Of a DNA stretch of 9,037 nucleotides, positions 1 to 7,152 are shown one piece after another. The position numbers and the translations under genes were made by a program. This DNA comes from Candidatus Adiutrix sp. (GTDB taxonomy: Bacteria > Desulfobacterota > Desulfarculia > Adiutricales > Adiutricaceae). The stretch is taken from assembly GCA_031285975.1 (NCBI GenBank), contig JAITVE010000118.1, positions 1-9,037 on the forward strand, given 5' to 3'. Within the stretch, counting starts at the first letter, position 1; each line of letters opens with the position of its first letter. The notes under the pieces are model-generated. The model saw only the letters and a program-made list of their open reading frames with translations. It ran no database searches and was not told the DNA's origin.

Positions 1-503
1 AGGGGCGGCCCACCATTAAAAGCTATTTGGAGCAGTTGCCCGTGCGCGTTTTCCCCGTGGGGCGGCTGGACATGGATGTGGAAGGCCTCTTGATTCTGAC
101 CAACGACGGCCCGCTGGCCAAGCGGCTGATGCACCCCTCCTCGAAAATCCCCAAAATCTACCGCGTCAAAGTCTCCGGCAGGCCGGACGCCGAAGCTCTG
201 GAAGAGCTTCGCAGCGGCCAGCTTATGCTCGGCGACCGCCCGGCGGCCCCGGCTGAGGCGGAGATGATTAAAATCGCCTCCGACCGCGCCTGGCTGCTCC
301 TGACCCTCACCGAAGGGCGGCACCACCAGGTCAAGCGCATGTGCTCGGCCATCGGCCACCCCGTGCTGAAGCTCAAGCGCGTCAGCTACGCCGGTCTGGA
401 ACTCGGCGCCCTGCGGCGCGAGATGATCCGCCCCCTCAGCCCGCCGGAAGTGCGCCAGCTGATGCTGGCGGCGCAGCTTGATGAGCTGCAAACGAAATCG
501 TGA
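1..503 (+). CDS. rluB: RsuA/RluB-family pseudouridine synthase, 5'-truncated
   Basis: Partial gene: the frame is open to the left edge, with 166 residues visible from base 3 and a TGA stop at 501-503. The enzyme isomerises a specific uridine in rRNA to pseudouridine in the cytoplasm. The catalytic core is present: the family signature GRLDxDxxGLLxLTNDG, with the catalytic Asp codon at 69-71, then the RMxHPS..xxKxYxV block and the substrate-binding stretch EGRHHQVKRM followed by LKRVSYAGL. The fragment opens with GRPTI, the family block just before the core, so the missing part should be an N-terminal S4 RNA-binding domain; this is inferred because it lies outside the window. The TTG at 27 is an internal codon, not the start. 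The family is certain; RluB (23S rRNA) rather than RsuA, RluE or RluF is a best guess. It converges with the aldolase gene. Confidence 0.9.
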   Translation, partial: GRPTIKSYLEQLPVRVFPVGRLDMDVEGLLILTNDGPLAKRLMHPSSKIPKIYRVKVSGRPDAEALEELRSGQLMLGDRPAAPAEAEMIKIASDRAWLLLTLTEGRHHQVKRMCSAIGHPVLKLKRVSYAGLELGALRREMIRPLSPPEVRQLMLAAQLDELQTKS

Positions 504-520
504 CCATTTGTCACAGCTTG

Positions 521-567
521 AAAAACCGCCGCCGCGAAAGTGAATATTTTCGCGGCGGTCGTTTGTT
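521..567. terminator. Hairpin between convergent genes, probably bidirectional terminator
   Basis: A perfect 11-bp stem pairs CCGCCGCGAAA (529-539) with TTTCGCGGCGG (548-558) around an 8-nt loop. On the plus strand it is followed by the T-rich GTTTGTT; on the minus strand the AAAAA at 521-525 gives a U-tract. It lies 25 nt after the pseudouridine synthase stop and 35 nt after the aldolase stop, so it can end both transcripts. Confidence 0.85.
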
Positions 568-593
568 ATTATCCAGCAAGGCTTCGGTGAAAA

Positions 594-1883
594 TCAGTCG
601 TCGAAATTCCCGTCCGGCCCCTTGTCGGAGGCCAGGGCGGCGGCTTTCTGGGCAATTTTTTCGGGAGTCCATTCCGCCGGGGCTTCCGTGCGGGCGGCTT
701 TCTGGCCCATGTCGTAGCTGCCGGCCTTCATGATGGCGTCGTAGGCGAACTGGGCCGTGCCCTGGGCCGAAAAAACTTCGGTCAACAGGCGGTAGCTGAA
801 ATCTTCCACGTTCTTGGCCATCCGTTCGCGGATTTCGCGGGGCTGGCCCAGAATTTTGTTTTCGAACGGCAGGTTGAATTTCTTGTAATCCCCGGCCTTC
901 AGGTTCTGGGCTTTCCCGGCGGCCACGATTTCGGCCCACAGTTCCTCGCTCATGCCCTGGCCTTCAATCTTGATGAAATTCTTGTCCGCGTCCAAAACGG
1001 CGTTGCCGTAGTCGTCGATTTTCACGCCCCAGGAGACCATCTGCAAGGCCGTGGCCACGTTGGCCTTGGTGGTGCTGGTCAACTGGGCAATCTCCCGCAG
1101 CCGGTCGGAGGAATTGCCGCTGGTGCCGTGCTGCGCGCCGGAGAGGCCGTAGGGTTTGATGGCCTGGTGCACCCGGGCCGTCAGGTCAACCTGAATGCCG
1201 GTGGCCGAGTCCTGAATGCCGTGGGTGGTGCCGTTGTTCAGGGCAATCCAGTCCGGGTGGATGTCGTGGGCGTTCAAACCCTGCACCAGGAACAGCGCGT
1301 CCTCGGGGGTGGAGAGGCCGACGTCGCCCTTAATCTCGCCCACTTCGCATTCCAGCCCGGCCCACTTGGGGATAAAGGGGTTGATGGCGATGGAGGCCAG
1401 CAAATTCTTGTCGTCCGTCATGTGGGAGGCGTCGATGGCGATGGAGGTCATCCCCGCGTCGAACATGGAGGGGATTTCCACCTTGGCTTTTTCCAGGTCT
1501 TTATCGTTTTTCAGGCCGTAGTGGTCGGCGTGGATGGCCACGGGCACGGTCACGCCCAGTTCGTTGATGATGGCGTCCACCTGGGTGGCCAAGTTCCAAT
1601 AGCTGGGCGCGCAGTAGGAACTGGCCCCGCCTTCGCTTTTGGCGATTTCAATGATAACCGCCGCCTCGGCCCGCTGGGCCGCCGCCAACACGCCCCGGAT
1701 GATGATGTGGTTGCGGGCGTTGGCCGCAATGGTCATGGCCTTGCCTTTGGCCAGCAAAGCCCGGTCGATGACCTTGCCGCTCACCAACAGCGCCTTGGAG
1801 TTGGGAAACAGTTTCCGAACATTGGGCGGACGCCCGATTTCAATCAGCTTGGCGTATTCCGAAGAGTTTTGAGACCAGGCCAT
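594..1883 (-). CDS. fba: Class II fructose-bisphosphate aldolase, long form
   Basis: Zinc-dependent aldolase of 429 residues that splits fructose 1,6-bisphosphate into dihydroxyacetone phosphate and glyceraldehyde 3-phosphate in glycolysis, and runs in reverse in gluconeogenesis. The class II landmarks are present in order: HADHYG at 118-123 (Asp120 the likely catalytic acid, His121 a zinc ligand), the acidic LECEVGEIKG loop at 178-187, NNGTTHG at 216-222 (His221 a zinc ligand) and GAQHGTSGNS at 249-258 (His252 a zinc ligand plus phosphate-binding residues). The ATG at 1883-1881 was chosen because GGAGGT sits 5 nt upstream (1889-1894) and no family sequence is lost; the frame could open at 1946, but those residues look like untranslated leader. 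The protein is longer than the usual 285-360 residues, with about 130 residues after the last zinc-site motif, ending in an Ala/Lys-rich tail. It follows asd on the same strand at a 70-nt gap. Class certain; sugar substrate assigned by family. Confidence 0.93.
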   Translation of the reverse strand: MAWSQNSSEYAKLIEIGRPPNVRKLFPNSKALLVSGKVIDRALLAKGKAMTIAANARNHIIIRGVLAAAQRAEAAVIIEIAKSEGGASSYCAPSYWNLATQVDAIINELGVTVPVAIHADHYGLKNDKDLEKAKVEIPSMFDAGMTSIAIDASHMTDDKNLLASIAINPFIPKWAGLECEVGEIKGDVGLSTPEDALFLVQGLNAHDIHPDWIALNNGTTHGIQDSATGIQVDLTARVHQAIKPYGLSGAQHGTSGNSSDRLREIAQLTSTTKANVATALQMVSWGVKIDDYGNAVLDADKNFIKIEGQGMSEELWAEIVAAGKAQNLKAGDYKKFNLPFENKILGQPREIRERMAKNVEDFSYRLLTEVFSAQGTAQFAYDAIMKAGSYDMGQKAARTEAPAEWTPEKIAQKAAALASDKGPDGNFDD

Positions 1884-1932
1884 GATGCACCTCCAGGGGC
1901 CATGAAATTTATAGTATGTCGTGCTATTTGTA

Positions 1933-1949
1933 GGGATGCGCAGCATCCC
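1933..1949 (-). other. Small hairpin between asd and fba
   Basis: GGGATGC pairs perfectly with GCATCCC around a 3-nt loop. It begins 4 nt after the asd stop codon. On the minus strand it is followed by TACAAATAGC, which is not a U-tract, so it is not a classical terminator. It could stabilise the asd mRNA end or weaken read-through into fba. AT-rich sequence (TACTATAAAT, about 1905-1914) between it and the aldolase start could hold a -10 box, but no convincing -35 was found. Confidence 0.5.
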
Positions 1950-1953
1950 GCGC

Positions 1954-2991
1954 TCACCAAGTCCAGTTCGTTTTCAACAATTCAGGGTCACGGATGAGAA
2001 GCTCGGCGATTTCCACCGCGTTGGTGGCCGCGCCCTTGCGCAGGTTGTCGGAGACCACCCACATGGTCAGGCCGTTGTCCGTGGAAATGTCGGCCCGCAC
2101 TCGGCCGACGAACACTTCGTCGCGCCCGGCGGCGTCAATGGCCATGGGGTATTTCAAATTTTCCGGCTCGTCCACCACCAGAATGCCGGGGGAGCGGCTC
2201 ATCAGTTCCCGCGCCGCGCCGGGCTCAATGTGGCGGGCCGTTTCAATCCATATCGCCTCGGAGTGCCCGTAGAACACCGGTACCCGCACGCAGGTGGCCG
2301 AGATGCGGATGCTGTCGTCGCCGAAGATTTTCAGGGTCTCGTTGACCATCTTCATCTCTTCTTTGGTGTAGCCGTTGTCGGTGAAGGAATCGATTTGCGG
2401 CAGGCAGTTGAAGGCGATGCGGTGCGGATAGACCTCCCGCACAATGTCGCGGCAGTTGAAAATCTGCCGGGTCTGCTCGGCCAACTCTTCAATGGCTTTC
2501 TGCCCGGTGCCGGAGACGGCCTGGTAGGTGGAGACCACAATGCGCTTGATGCCCACCGCGTCGTAGATGGGCTTCAACGCCACCAGCATCTGGATGGTGG
2601 AACAGTTGGGGTTGGCGATAATGCCCTTGTGCTGGGCCAAAACGCGGGCGTTGACCTCGGGCACCACCAGCGGCACCCGCTCGTCCATGCGCCAGCAGGA
2701 GGAGTTGTCCACCACCGGGCAACCGCTTTTGGCGGCCATGGGGGCGTATTCGCGGCTGGCCGCGGCCCCGGCTGAGAAAATGGCCAAGTCCAGGTCTTTG
2801 AAAGAGTCGGGGGTGACTTCCTCAACGGTTATTTCGCCGCCCGCGAATTCCAGCTTCGTTCCGGCCGAGCGGGCGGAAGCCAGGGCTTTGACCTGGGAAT
2901 AGGGGAAGCCCCGGTCTTCGAGGCAGTTCAAGACTTCGCGGCCCACAGCGCCGGAAGCGCCCAGCACGCCGACTTTGTATTCTCTGGACAT
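1954..2991 (-). CDS. asd: Aspartate-semialdehyde dehydrogenase
   Basis: NADPH-dependent enzyme of 345 residues that converts L-aspartyl-4-phosphate into aspartate 4-semialdehyde, the branch point to lysine/diaminopimelate, threonine and methionine. The N-terminal Rossmann motif GASGAVG is at 11-17. The catalytic cysteine is Cys130 in NPNCST, followed by YQAVSGTGQKA at 156-166. RVPVFYGHSEA at 236-246 carries the substrate-binding Arg236 and the catalytic His243. The length is normal and no key residue is missing. The ATG is supported by GGAG a few bases upstream. It lies 138 nt after lptG; that gap contains a promoter candidate, so asd is probably transcribed separately or from both promoters. 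The fba gene follows it. This looks like the common bacterial form, not the shorter archaeal/fungal type. Confidence 0.97.
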   Translation of the reverse strand: MSREYKVGVLGASGAVGREVLNCLEDRGFPYSQVKALASARSAGTKLEFAGGEITVEEVTPDSFKDLDLAIFSAGAAASREYAPMAAKSGCPVVDNSSCWRMDERVPLVVPEVNARVLAQHKGIIANPNCSTIQMLVALKPIYDAVGIKRIVVSTYQAVSGTGQKAIEELAEQTRQIFNCRDIVREVYPHRIAFNCLPQIDSFTDNGYTKEEMKMVNETLKIFGDDSIRISATCVRVPVFYGHSEAIWIETARHIEPGAARELMSRSPGILVVDEPENLKYPMAIDAAGRDEVFVGRVRADISTDNGLTMWVVSDNLRKGAATNAVEIAELLIRDPELLKTNWTW

Positions 2992-3059
2992 GGTTCTCCA
3001 TCACAGTAGTGGTAAAATATTGGAACGATGCAGCCTAAAGCGTCATGTTGCTTGGCACT

Positions 3060-3089
3060 AATATACTATACCCGGCCCAGTTCCCGCAA
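3060..3089 (-). promoter_or_regulatory. Candidate sigma70-like promoter for asd
   Basis: On the minus strand, TTGCGG (3089-3084; 3/6 to TTGACA) is followed after 18 nt by TATATT (3065-3060; 5/6 to TATAAT). The first transcribed base would be near 3053, giving an asd leader of about 60 nt. The match is moderate. The position in the 138-nt gap upstream of asd supports it. Confidence 0.4.
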
Positions 3090-3103
3090 GGAGGAATGTG
3101 TGG

Positions 3104-3129
3104 CTTCGCGGCGAAGCGCACCTCAAAAA
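3104..3129 (-). repeat. 26-bp dispersed repeat, copy 1
   Basis: This 26-bp sequence, read on the minus strand, begins with TTTTTGAGGTGCG and ends in the small palindrome CTTCG-CGG-CGAAG. It is identical to 8949-8974 read on the plus strand. It starts at the base after the lptG stop codon. With the flanking bases the hairpin here grows to 6 bp (3103-3117), but no U-tract follows on the minus strand, so it is not a standard terminator. Confidence 0.75.
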
Positions 3130-4227
3130 TCACTGGCGGACGTAGGAGAACATATACGCTCCCAGGAGGAGGAACAACAGGTTCGGCAGCCAGGCGGCGG
3201 CGAAGGGGGGGAGGAGACCGGCGTAGCCTAGGGAGCGGGCCAGTTCCATGACTATTAAATAGATAAAGGAGAGGACAAGCCCTATGGCCAGGCCCAGGGC
3301 TACGCTGCCGCCTTTTTCTTTCCAGAAGCCGATGGGGAGCCCCACGGCCACCATAATGAAGGACAGGAGGGCGAAGGAAAATTTGAATTGCAGATCGACC
3401 CGCTGCTTCACCGGGTTGAAGCCCTCGGCCCGCAGACGGTCGATGCTGCGCCAGAGCTGAGCCACGCTCAGTTCGTCGCTGTTCTGCTCCACCCGCCCAA
3501 AGCCGGGAGGGGGGGCGGGCCAATCGTCCAGGGTCAGGGTCGGGTGGCTGTAGCGTTTGAAGCTGCGGCCCCCGCCTCCGGCGGCGGGGTGGTCGTAAAC
3601 TTTTTCTTCCGCTTCGTGCAGCACCAGGCGGCCTTCAATGAAGCGGCCGCTTGTGGCCTCCAGCCGCCGGGCCAGGTACATTTCGTCGTCAGTGAAAATG
3701 AGGGTCACGCCCTGCACGGTACCGGCGGCTTCGTCATAGGATTTAAAGTGCTGGATGAGCCGCACGTTCTTGAGCCACACGTCCTGAACCACGGCGGAAG
3801 TGGTCTGTTGCTCTTTGACTAAACCCTGCCAGATGGCGTTGGCCACAGCCGTGGTGCGCGGCGAAACCACGTCGGAGAGCGTGAAGACCAGCGCGCAAAC
3901 GCCCAGCGAGGCGGCCACAATGGGGGCGCTGAGGCGGAACAGGCTGACCCCCCCGGCCTTGAAGGCCACGATTTCCGAGGCCCGGGCCATGATGGCCAGG
4001 GTTATCAGCACCCCCACCAGGGTGGCCACCGGCACCATCAGCACCACCACTTTGGGCAGCTGGGCCAGGAAAAACAGGACGATGTGCTTGAGCCCCACGC
4101 CTTTGCCCATGAAGTCGCCGATTTTTTCCAGAAAATCTATGGCCGTGTACAGCACCAGAAAGCCCATGAGGGCCATGCCCCAGGTCTTTAAAAAGCTGAA
4201 GGCCAGGTAGCGGCTGATGATGGTCAT
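3130..4227 (-). CDS. lptG: LPS export permease LptG (YjgP/YjgQ family)
   Basis: Inner-membrane permease of 365 residues. LptG pairs with LptF and the ATPase LptB to pull lipopolysaccharide from the inner membrane and push it onto the LptC-LptA bridge. It has the family layout: three hydrophobic helices in the N-terminal part (about 10-32, 50-80, 99-120), a soluble periplasmic beta-rich domain (about 125-270), then three C-terminal helices (about 282-303, 310-330, 340-362). The cytoplasmic segment RASEIVAFKAGGVS (82-95) matches the conserved loop that contacts LptB. The start overlaps the lptF stop by 4 nt (ATGA), with only a weak ribosome binding site, which suggests translational coupling. 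The periplasmic domain carries a Gly-rich then Pro-rich linker (about 225-253). The split into LptF and LptG follows gene order and length. Confidence 0.9.
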   Translation of the reverse strand: MTIISRYLAFSFLKTWGMALMGFLVLYTAIDFLEKIGDFMGKGVGLKHIVLFFLAQLPKVVVLMVPVATLVGVLITLAIMARASEIVAFKAGGVSLFRLSAPIVAASLGVCALVFTLSDVVSPRTTAVANAIWQGLVKEQQTTSAVVQDVWLKNVRLIQHFKSYDEAAGTVQGVTLIFTDDEMYLARRLEATSGRFIEGRLVLHEAEEKVYDHPAAGGGGRSFKRYSHPTLTLDDWPAPPPGFGRVEQNSDELSVAQLWRSIDRLRAEGFNPVKQRVDLQFKFSFALLSFIMVAVGLPIGFWKEKGGSVALGLAIGLVLSFIYLIVMELARSLGYAGLLPPFAAAWLPNLLFLLLGAYMFSYVRQ

Positions 4228-5426
4228 GACGTTTTAACCCGTGAACTGGAACGCGGCTTGCCGGTGCCGGTCAGAAGGCGGCGCAGGAGCTCCATGGGGT
4301 CAACCGGCACCCCCCGGTTGATGCGCCGGAAGAGGTAGAGCCCCACGATGGTCAAAAGGCCGTTGGAAGTCCAGACCCCGAGCCAGGGGGGGATGCGGTC
4401 AACCTCGGCCAGAGACCAGCCCAGAGTGAAGAAAATGTAATAGGTGATGAAAACCCCCAGCCCCATTATCAACGCGAAGTTGCGGCCCCGCACCCGGAAG
4501 CTGGCCCCCAGGGGCAGGCCGATGAGGGCCATGATGAAGGTGGTGAAGGGCAGGGCCCAGCGGCGGTGCCATTCCAGGTGGTAGGTCAGGTAGACGGAGC
4601 GTTTGTCGCTGGCCAGGGCCACGGGGATGAGTTCGCCCGTGGGCAAGTCCTGGCGGCCCCGGAAGACGCCGCCCTCTTTTTCGTTTTCCAGTTCGGCGCC
4701 GGGTGAAATTTTCAGCTCATAGACGTCGAAAAAAATGCTGTCCGTGGAGCGGCGGCCGCTGTAGACCCGGTCGATAACCCCGTCTTCCAGGTGGAAGAGG
4801 AGCACCCCGGCCTCGCGGTCAAGCCCCAGGCGGCCCCGCTGGGCCACGATGACCGAGGCTTCGCTTTCGCTGCGGCCATCGTAGACGAAGACTTTGCTCA
4901 TCATGTCCGAGCCGGGCGGAAGCTGGCTGACGTAGAGCACCAGGCCGGGGAATTCGCTCCGGCCGCGCACGAAGGTCTGCTCTTCAATGGCCAGGTCGGC
5001 GCGGGCTTTGGCCAGGTCGAGGCTCTCGGCCTTGAACCGCCAGTTGGCTTCCGGGGTGAGCCAGAGCGTCAGGCAGGAAGTCAAGAGGGTCGCCAGCAGC
5101 CCGAAAACCAGCACCGGCGGCGACATCTGGTACAGCGACACCCCCGAGGCCCGCAGCACTGTCAGTTCAGAGTCGGCGGAGAGCCGCAGGAAGGCGGTGA
5201 GCACGGCCAGAAGGGTGGCCATCGGCAGCGTCAGGGACAAAATTTTCGGCAGCGCCAGCGCCAGAATCCCGGCCATCACCCCCAGCCCAACCCCCTTGGA
5301 AATCACCAGGTTGGCCATGGTCATAATCCTGGCCATCAGCATGATGGAGGAAAAGACCAAAATATTCACCAGGAAGCCCGGTAAAATTTCGCTGAGAATA
5401 TAGCGGTTGAGCAGGGAGGCGCGCAT
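4224..5426 (-). CDS. lptF: LPS export permease LptF (YjgP/YjgQ family)
   Basis: Inner-membrane permease of 400 residues, partner of LptG in the LptB2FG extractor of lipopolysaccharide. N-terminal helices lie at about 14-34, 50-78 and 103-123; a periplasmic jelly-roll-like domain spans about 125-285; C-terminal helices lie at about 290-309, 316-338 and 356-376. ADSELTVLRASGVSLYQM (84-101) is the typical LptB-contacting loop of this family. A basic, Ser-rich tail of about 20 residues ends the protein. The ATG follows the mltG stop after 3 nt and there is no strong Shine-Dalgarno, so translation probably depends on ribosomes arriving from mltG. Its end overlaps the lptG start. No LptA, LptB or LptC gene is in this window; they must be elsewhere. 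Confidence 0.92.
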   Translation of the reverse strand: MRASLLNRYILSEILPGFLVNILVFSSIMLMARIMTMANLVISKGVGLGVMAGILALALPKILSLTLPMATLLAVLTAFLRLSADSELTVLRASGVSLYQMSPPVLVFGLLATLLTSCLTLWLTPEANWRFKAESLDLAKARADLAIEEQTFVRGRSEFPGLVLYVSQLPPGSDMMSKVFVYDGRSESEASVIVAQRGRLGLDREAGVLLFHLEDGVIDRVYSGRRSTDSIFFDVYELKISPGAELENEKEGGVFRGRQDLPTGELIPVALASDKRSVYLTYHLEWHRRWALPFTTFIMALIGLPLGASFRVRGRNFALIMGLGVFITYYIFFTLGWSLAEVDRIPPWLGVWTSNGLLTIVGLYLFRRINRGVPVDPMELLRRLLTGTGKPRSSSRVKTS

Positions 5427-5429
5427 AGT

Positions 5430-6599
5430 TTACCGCCGCGCGCCTCGGGCGGGCGCTTTCTGGCCGCGCTGGAACTGGTTCACGGCCTTGTTGTGCTCGG
5501 CCAGGGTGCGGGAAAACTGGTGGGTGCCGTCGTTTTTCGAGACGAAATACAGGTAGGGCACCACCTCCGGGCGGATGACGGCCTGGATGGCGGCCTCGCC
5601 TGGGTTGGCGATGGGGCCCGGCGGCAGGCCCGGAATGTGATAGGTATTATACGGGTGCGGGTTTTCAATATCTTTGCGGGTGATATTGCCGCTATAATTG
5701 TCCGGCAGGAGGCCGTAGACGATGGTGGGGTCGGTTTGCAGCTTCATGCCCTGCTCCAGGCGGTTCCAGAACACCCCGGCGATGACGGGGCGCTCTTTGG
5801 GCGCGCCGGTTTCCTTTTCCACAATCGAGGCCAGGGTGACCACTGTTTGGCGCGACCAGCCCTTGGACTTGGCCTCCTCGGCGTATTTGGCCCAGACCTT
5901 GAAGAAGGTGTCGGTCATGGTTTTGACCACGGTGGTGAGCGGCGTGCCCTTGGGGAAGCTGTAGGTCTCGGGGAAGAGGTAGCCCTCCAGGGTGTCGGCT
6001 TTGAGGCCGAGGCTCTCAATAAAACCCTTGTCGCGGCACAGGGCCAGGAAATCCGGGCCGCGGCCCAGCCCGGCGGCCTCGATGAGCCCGGCGATTTCAT
6101 ACATGTTGCGGCCTTCCGGCACGGTGAAGGGGTAGACTTTATAGTTGCCTTTGGCGATGAGGTCAATGGTGTCCCACACGGGCTTGGAGGGGTCGAGGGC
6201 CATTTCCCCGGCCTTGAGCACCACGGGCTTGTTCTTTTTCAGGCGGTTTTTGACCCGGATAGTCCAGACAAAGGCCTTGGCCGAGCGGATGACCCCGGCC
6301 TCTTCCAGCGCTTCGCCGATGCGGGCCGGGCCCGCCCCCTCGGGGATGGTCACCACCACTTCCCGGCTTTCCGTCTCCGGGGCCAGGAAAAGGTTGCTGT
6401 ATTTGAGCGCGCCGAGGAAGCCCGCCACCAGGGCCAGGACGGCGACGACCCCCACCAGCCCGATGAGGCGGCCGATGAGGCTGGGGCCGGTGCGGATTTT
6501 TTTGACGCGGACTTTCTTGGTTTTGGCCACGGATTCGCGGAGGGTATCCTCTTCAGACGCGGGCGCGGCCTCGGGGCGGTTGTCAGGGTTATTCAGCAT
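5430..6599 (-). CDS. mltG: Endolytic murein transglycosylase MltG
   Basis: Inner-membrane lytic transglycosylase of 389 residues (YceG-like family) that cuts nascent peptidoglycan strands and is thought to end their elongation. It has a charged cytoplasmic N-terminus rich in Lys/Arg (22-37), one transmembrane helix (about 41-64) and a long periplasmic part. Conserved blocks are LEGYLFPETYSF (204-215), ASIVEKET (257-264; Glu261 is the predicted catalytic residue by alignment with E. coli Glu218), GMKLQTDPTIVYG (284-296) and YNTYHIPGLPPGPIANPGEA (317-336). The ATG at 6599-6597 was preferred over one 12 nt upstream because GGGAAGA stands just before it. Either start overlaps the end of ruvX (by 11 nt for the preferred one). 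The stop is 3 nt before lptF. The C-terminus is short and basic. Confidence 0.95.
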   Translation of the reverse strand: MLNNPDNRPEAAPASEEDTLRESVAKTKKVRVKKIRTGPSLIGRLIGLVGVVAVLALVAGFLGALKYSNLFLAPETESREVVVTIPEGAGPARIGEALEEAGVIRSAKAFVWTIRVKNRLKKNKPVVLKAGEMALDPSKPVWDTIDLIAKGNYKVYPFTVPEGRNMYEIAGLIEAAGLGRGPDFLALCRDKGFIESLGLKADTLEGYLFPETYSFPKGTPLTTVVKTMTDTFFKVWAKYAEEAKSKGWSRQTVVTLASIVEKETGAPKERPVIAGVFWNRLEQGMKLQTDPTIVYGLLPDNYSGNITRKDIENPHPYNTYHIPGLPPGPIANPGEAAIQAVIRPEVVPYLYFVSKNDGTHQFSRTLAEHNKAVNQFQRGQKAPARGARR

Positions 6600-7023
6600 T
6601 TTTCTTCCCATGAGCCAGATAGTTGAGATAGCCGTCCAGGATGATGGCGGCGGCGGTTTTGTCCACCACCTGGCGGCGGTCGGCCCGGCGCACGCCGCCT
6701 TCAATGAGCACCCGTTCGGCGGAGACGGTGGTCAGCCACTCGTCCCAGGTGTCGCATTCCAGGCCCAGTTTGGCCTTTATTTCACTGGCCAGGGCCAGCA
6801 CCCGCTGGGCTTCCGGGCCCTTTTCGCCGGTGGTGCGGCGGGGCAACCCCAGCAAAATGAGGGGATTTTCATATTCCACGGCCAGCTTTTCCAGGGCTTT
6901 CATAAACTCGCCGTGGGGTTTCCGGGCCAGCACCGTCAGCGGCTGGGCCGAATAGCCCAGCGGGTCGGACACCGCCACCCCCACTCTTTTTTCCCCCACG
7001 TCCAGGGCCAGTATACGTTTCAA
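6589..7023 (-). CDS. ruvX: RuvX/YqgF-family putative Holliday junction resolvase
   Basis: Protein of 144 residues with the RNase H-like fold of the YqgF family. In E. coli the homologue is linked to 16S rRNA 5'-end maturation; other members act on Holliday junctions. Motifs in order: LALDVGEKRVGVAVSD (5-20; Asp8 is the first acidic catalytic position), LLGLPRRTTGEKG (57-69), DEWLTTVSAERVL (94-106, usually DERLTT in the family) and VDKTAAAIILDGYL (120-133, second acidic site). The start is taken as TTG at 7023-7021, giving the normal MKRILALDVG opening; no in-frame ATG is suitably placed, and a longer open frame to 7236 covers promoter and repeat sequence. It is the first gene of the probable ruvX-mltG-lptF-lptG unit. 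The TTG overlaps the stop of a 6-codon upstream reading frame (MAERIF). Confidence 0.92.
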   Translation of the reverse strand: MKRILALDVGEKRVGVAVSDPLGYSAQPLTVLARKPHGEFMKALEKLAVEYENPLILLGLPRRTTGEKGPEAQRVLALASEIKAKLGLECDTWDEWLTTVSAERVLIEGGVRRADRRQVVDKTAAAIILDGYLNYLAHGKKNAE

Positions 7024-7042
7024 AATATTCTCTCTGCCATGC
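7021..7042 (-). other. Six-codon upstream reading frame overlapping the ruvX start
   Basis: On the minus strand an ATG is followed by five codons (MAERIF) and TGA. The TGA shares two bases with the TTG start of ruvX (TTGA). The purine-rich GAGAGA inside it is also the only Shine-Dalgarno-like sequence for ruvX. This may be a coupling device or chance; the sequence alone cannot decide. Confidence 0.25.
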
Positions 7043-7051
7043 AATTTTAAG

Positions 7052-7097
7052 CCGCTAAAGCGGTTCGCCTTGATTGACGAAACCCTTCGAGGCGAAC
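7052..7097 (-). promoter_or_regulatory. Structured 5' leader of ruvX
   Basis: Downstream of the promoter candidate, GTTCGCCT pairs perfectly with AGGCGAAC (7090-7097 with 7063-7070; 8 bp). Inside the loop is a second 4-bp stem (CGAA with TTCG, 7078-7081 and 7086-7089) closed by a tetraloop. A second hairpin, CCGCT with AGCGG (7052-7063, sharing base 7063), follows. No U-tract or known riboswitch signature was recognised. The pairing is seen; a regulatory role is inferred. Confidence 0.45.
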
Positions 7098-7112
7098 ATA
7101 GGACAAATTCTA

Positions 7113-7141
7113 ATTTTATCATTACCGCTATAGAAAAGCAA
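7113..7141 (-). promoter_or_regulatory. Candidate sigma70-like promoter of the ruvX-mltG-lptF-lptG unit
   Basis: On the minus strand TTGCTT (7141-7136) is followed after exactly 17 nt by TAAAAT (7118-7113; 5/6 to TATAAT). The surrounding DNA is AT-rich compared with the window. A start near 7106 would give a leader of about 83 nt before the ruvX TTG. This is the best-spaced promoter candidate in the window. Confidence 0.55.
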
Positions 7142-7152
7142 ACCAGGTTTTC

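Noticed and set aside
1128..1997. 289-codon plus-strand open frame opposite the aldolase gene
   Set aside because: Antisense to conserved aldolase motifs and rich in Gly/Val/His/Asp; a codon-bias artefact.
1921..2775. 284-codon plus-strand open frame opposite asd
   Set aside because: Same shadow pattern; asd carries the catalytic residues on the other strand.
3028..3251. Short plus-strand frames in the lptG-asd gap and lptG end
   Set aside because: They run into the antisense of lptG, share low-complexity Arg/Gly sequence and have no supporting signal at a plausible start.
5493..6626. 377-codon plus-strand open frame opposite mltG
   Set aside because: Shadow of mltG; composition dominated by Gly, His, Asp and Arg, no motif, no ribosome binding site.
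3130..7023. Defence or toxin-antitoxin system
   Set aside because: All genes in this block are recognisable core envelope or nucleic-acid genes; nothing resembles a nuclease-effector, toxin or sensor pair.
6145..7050. 301-codon plus-strand open frame across ruvX and mltG
   Set aside because: It spans two real genes on the other strand and has no family motif or translation signal.
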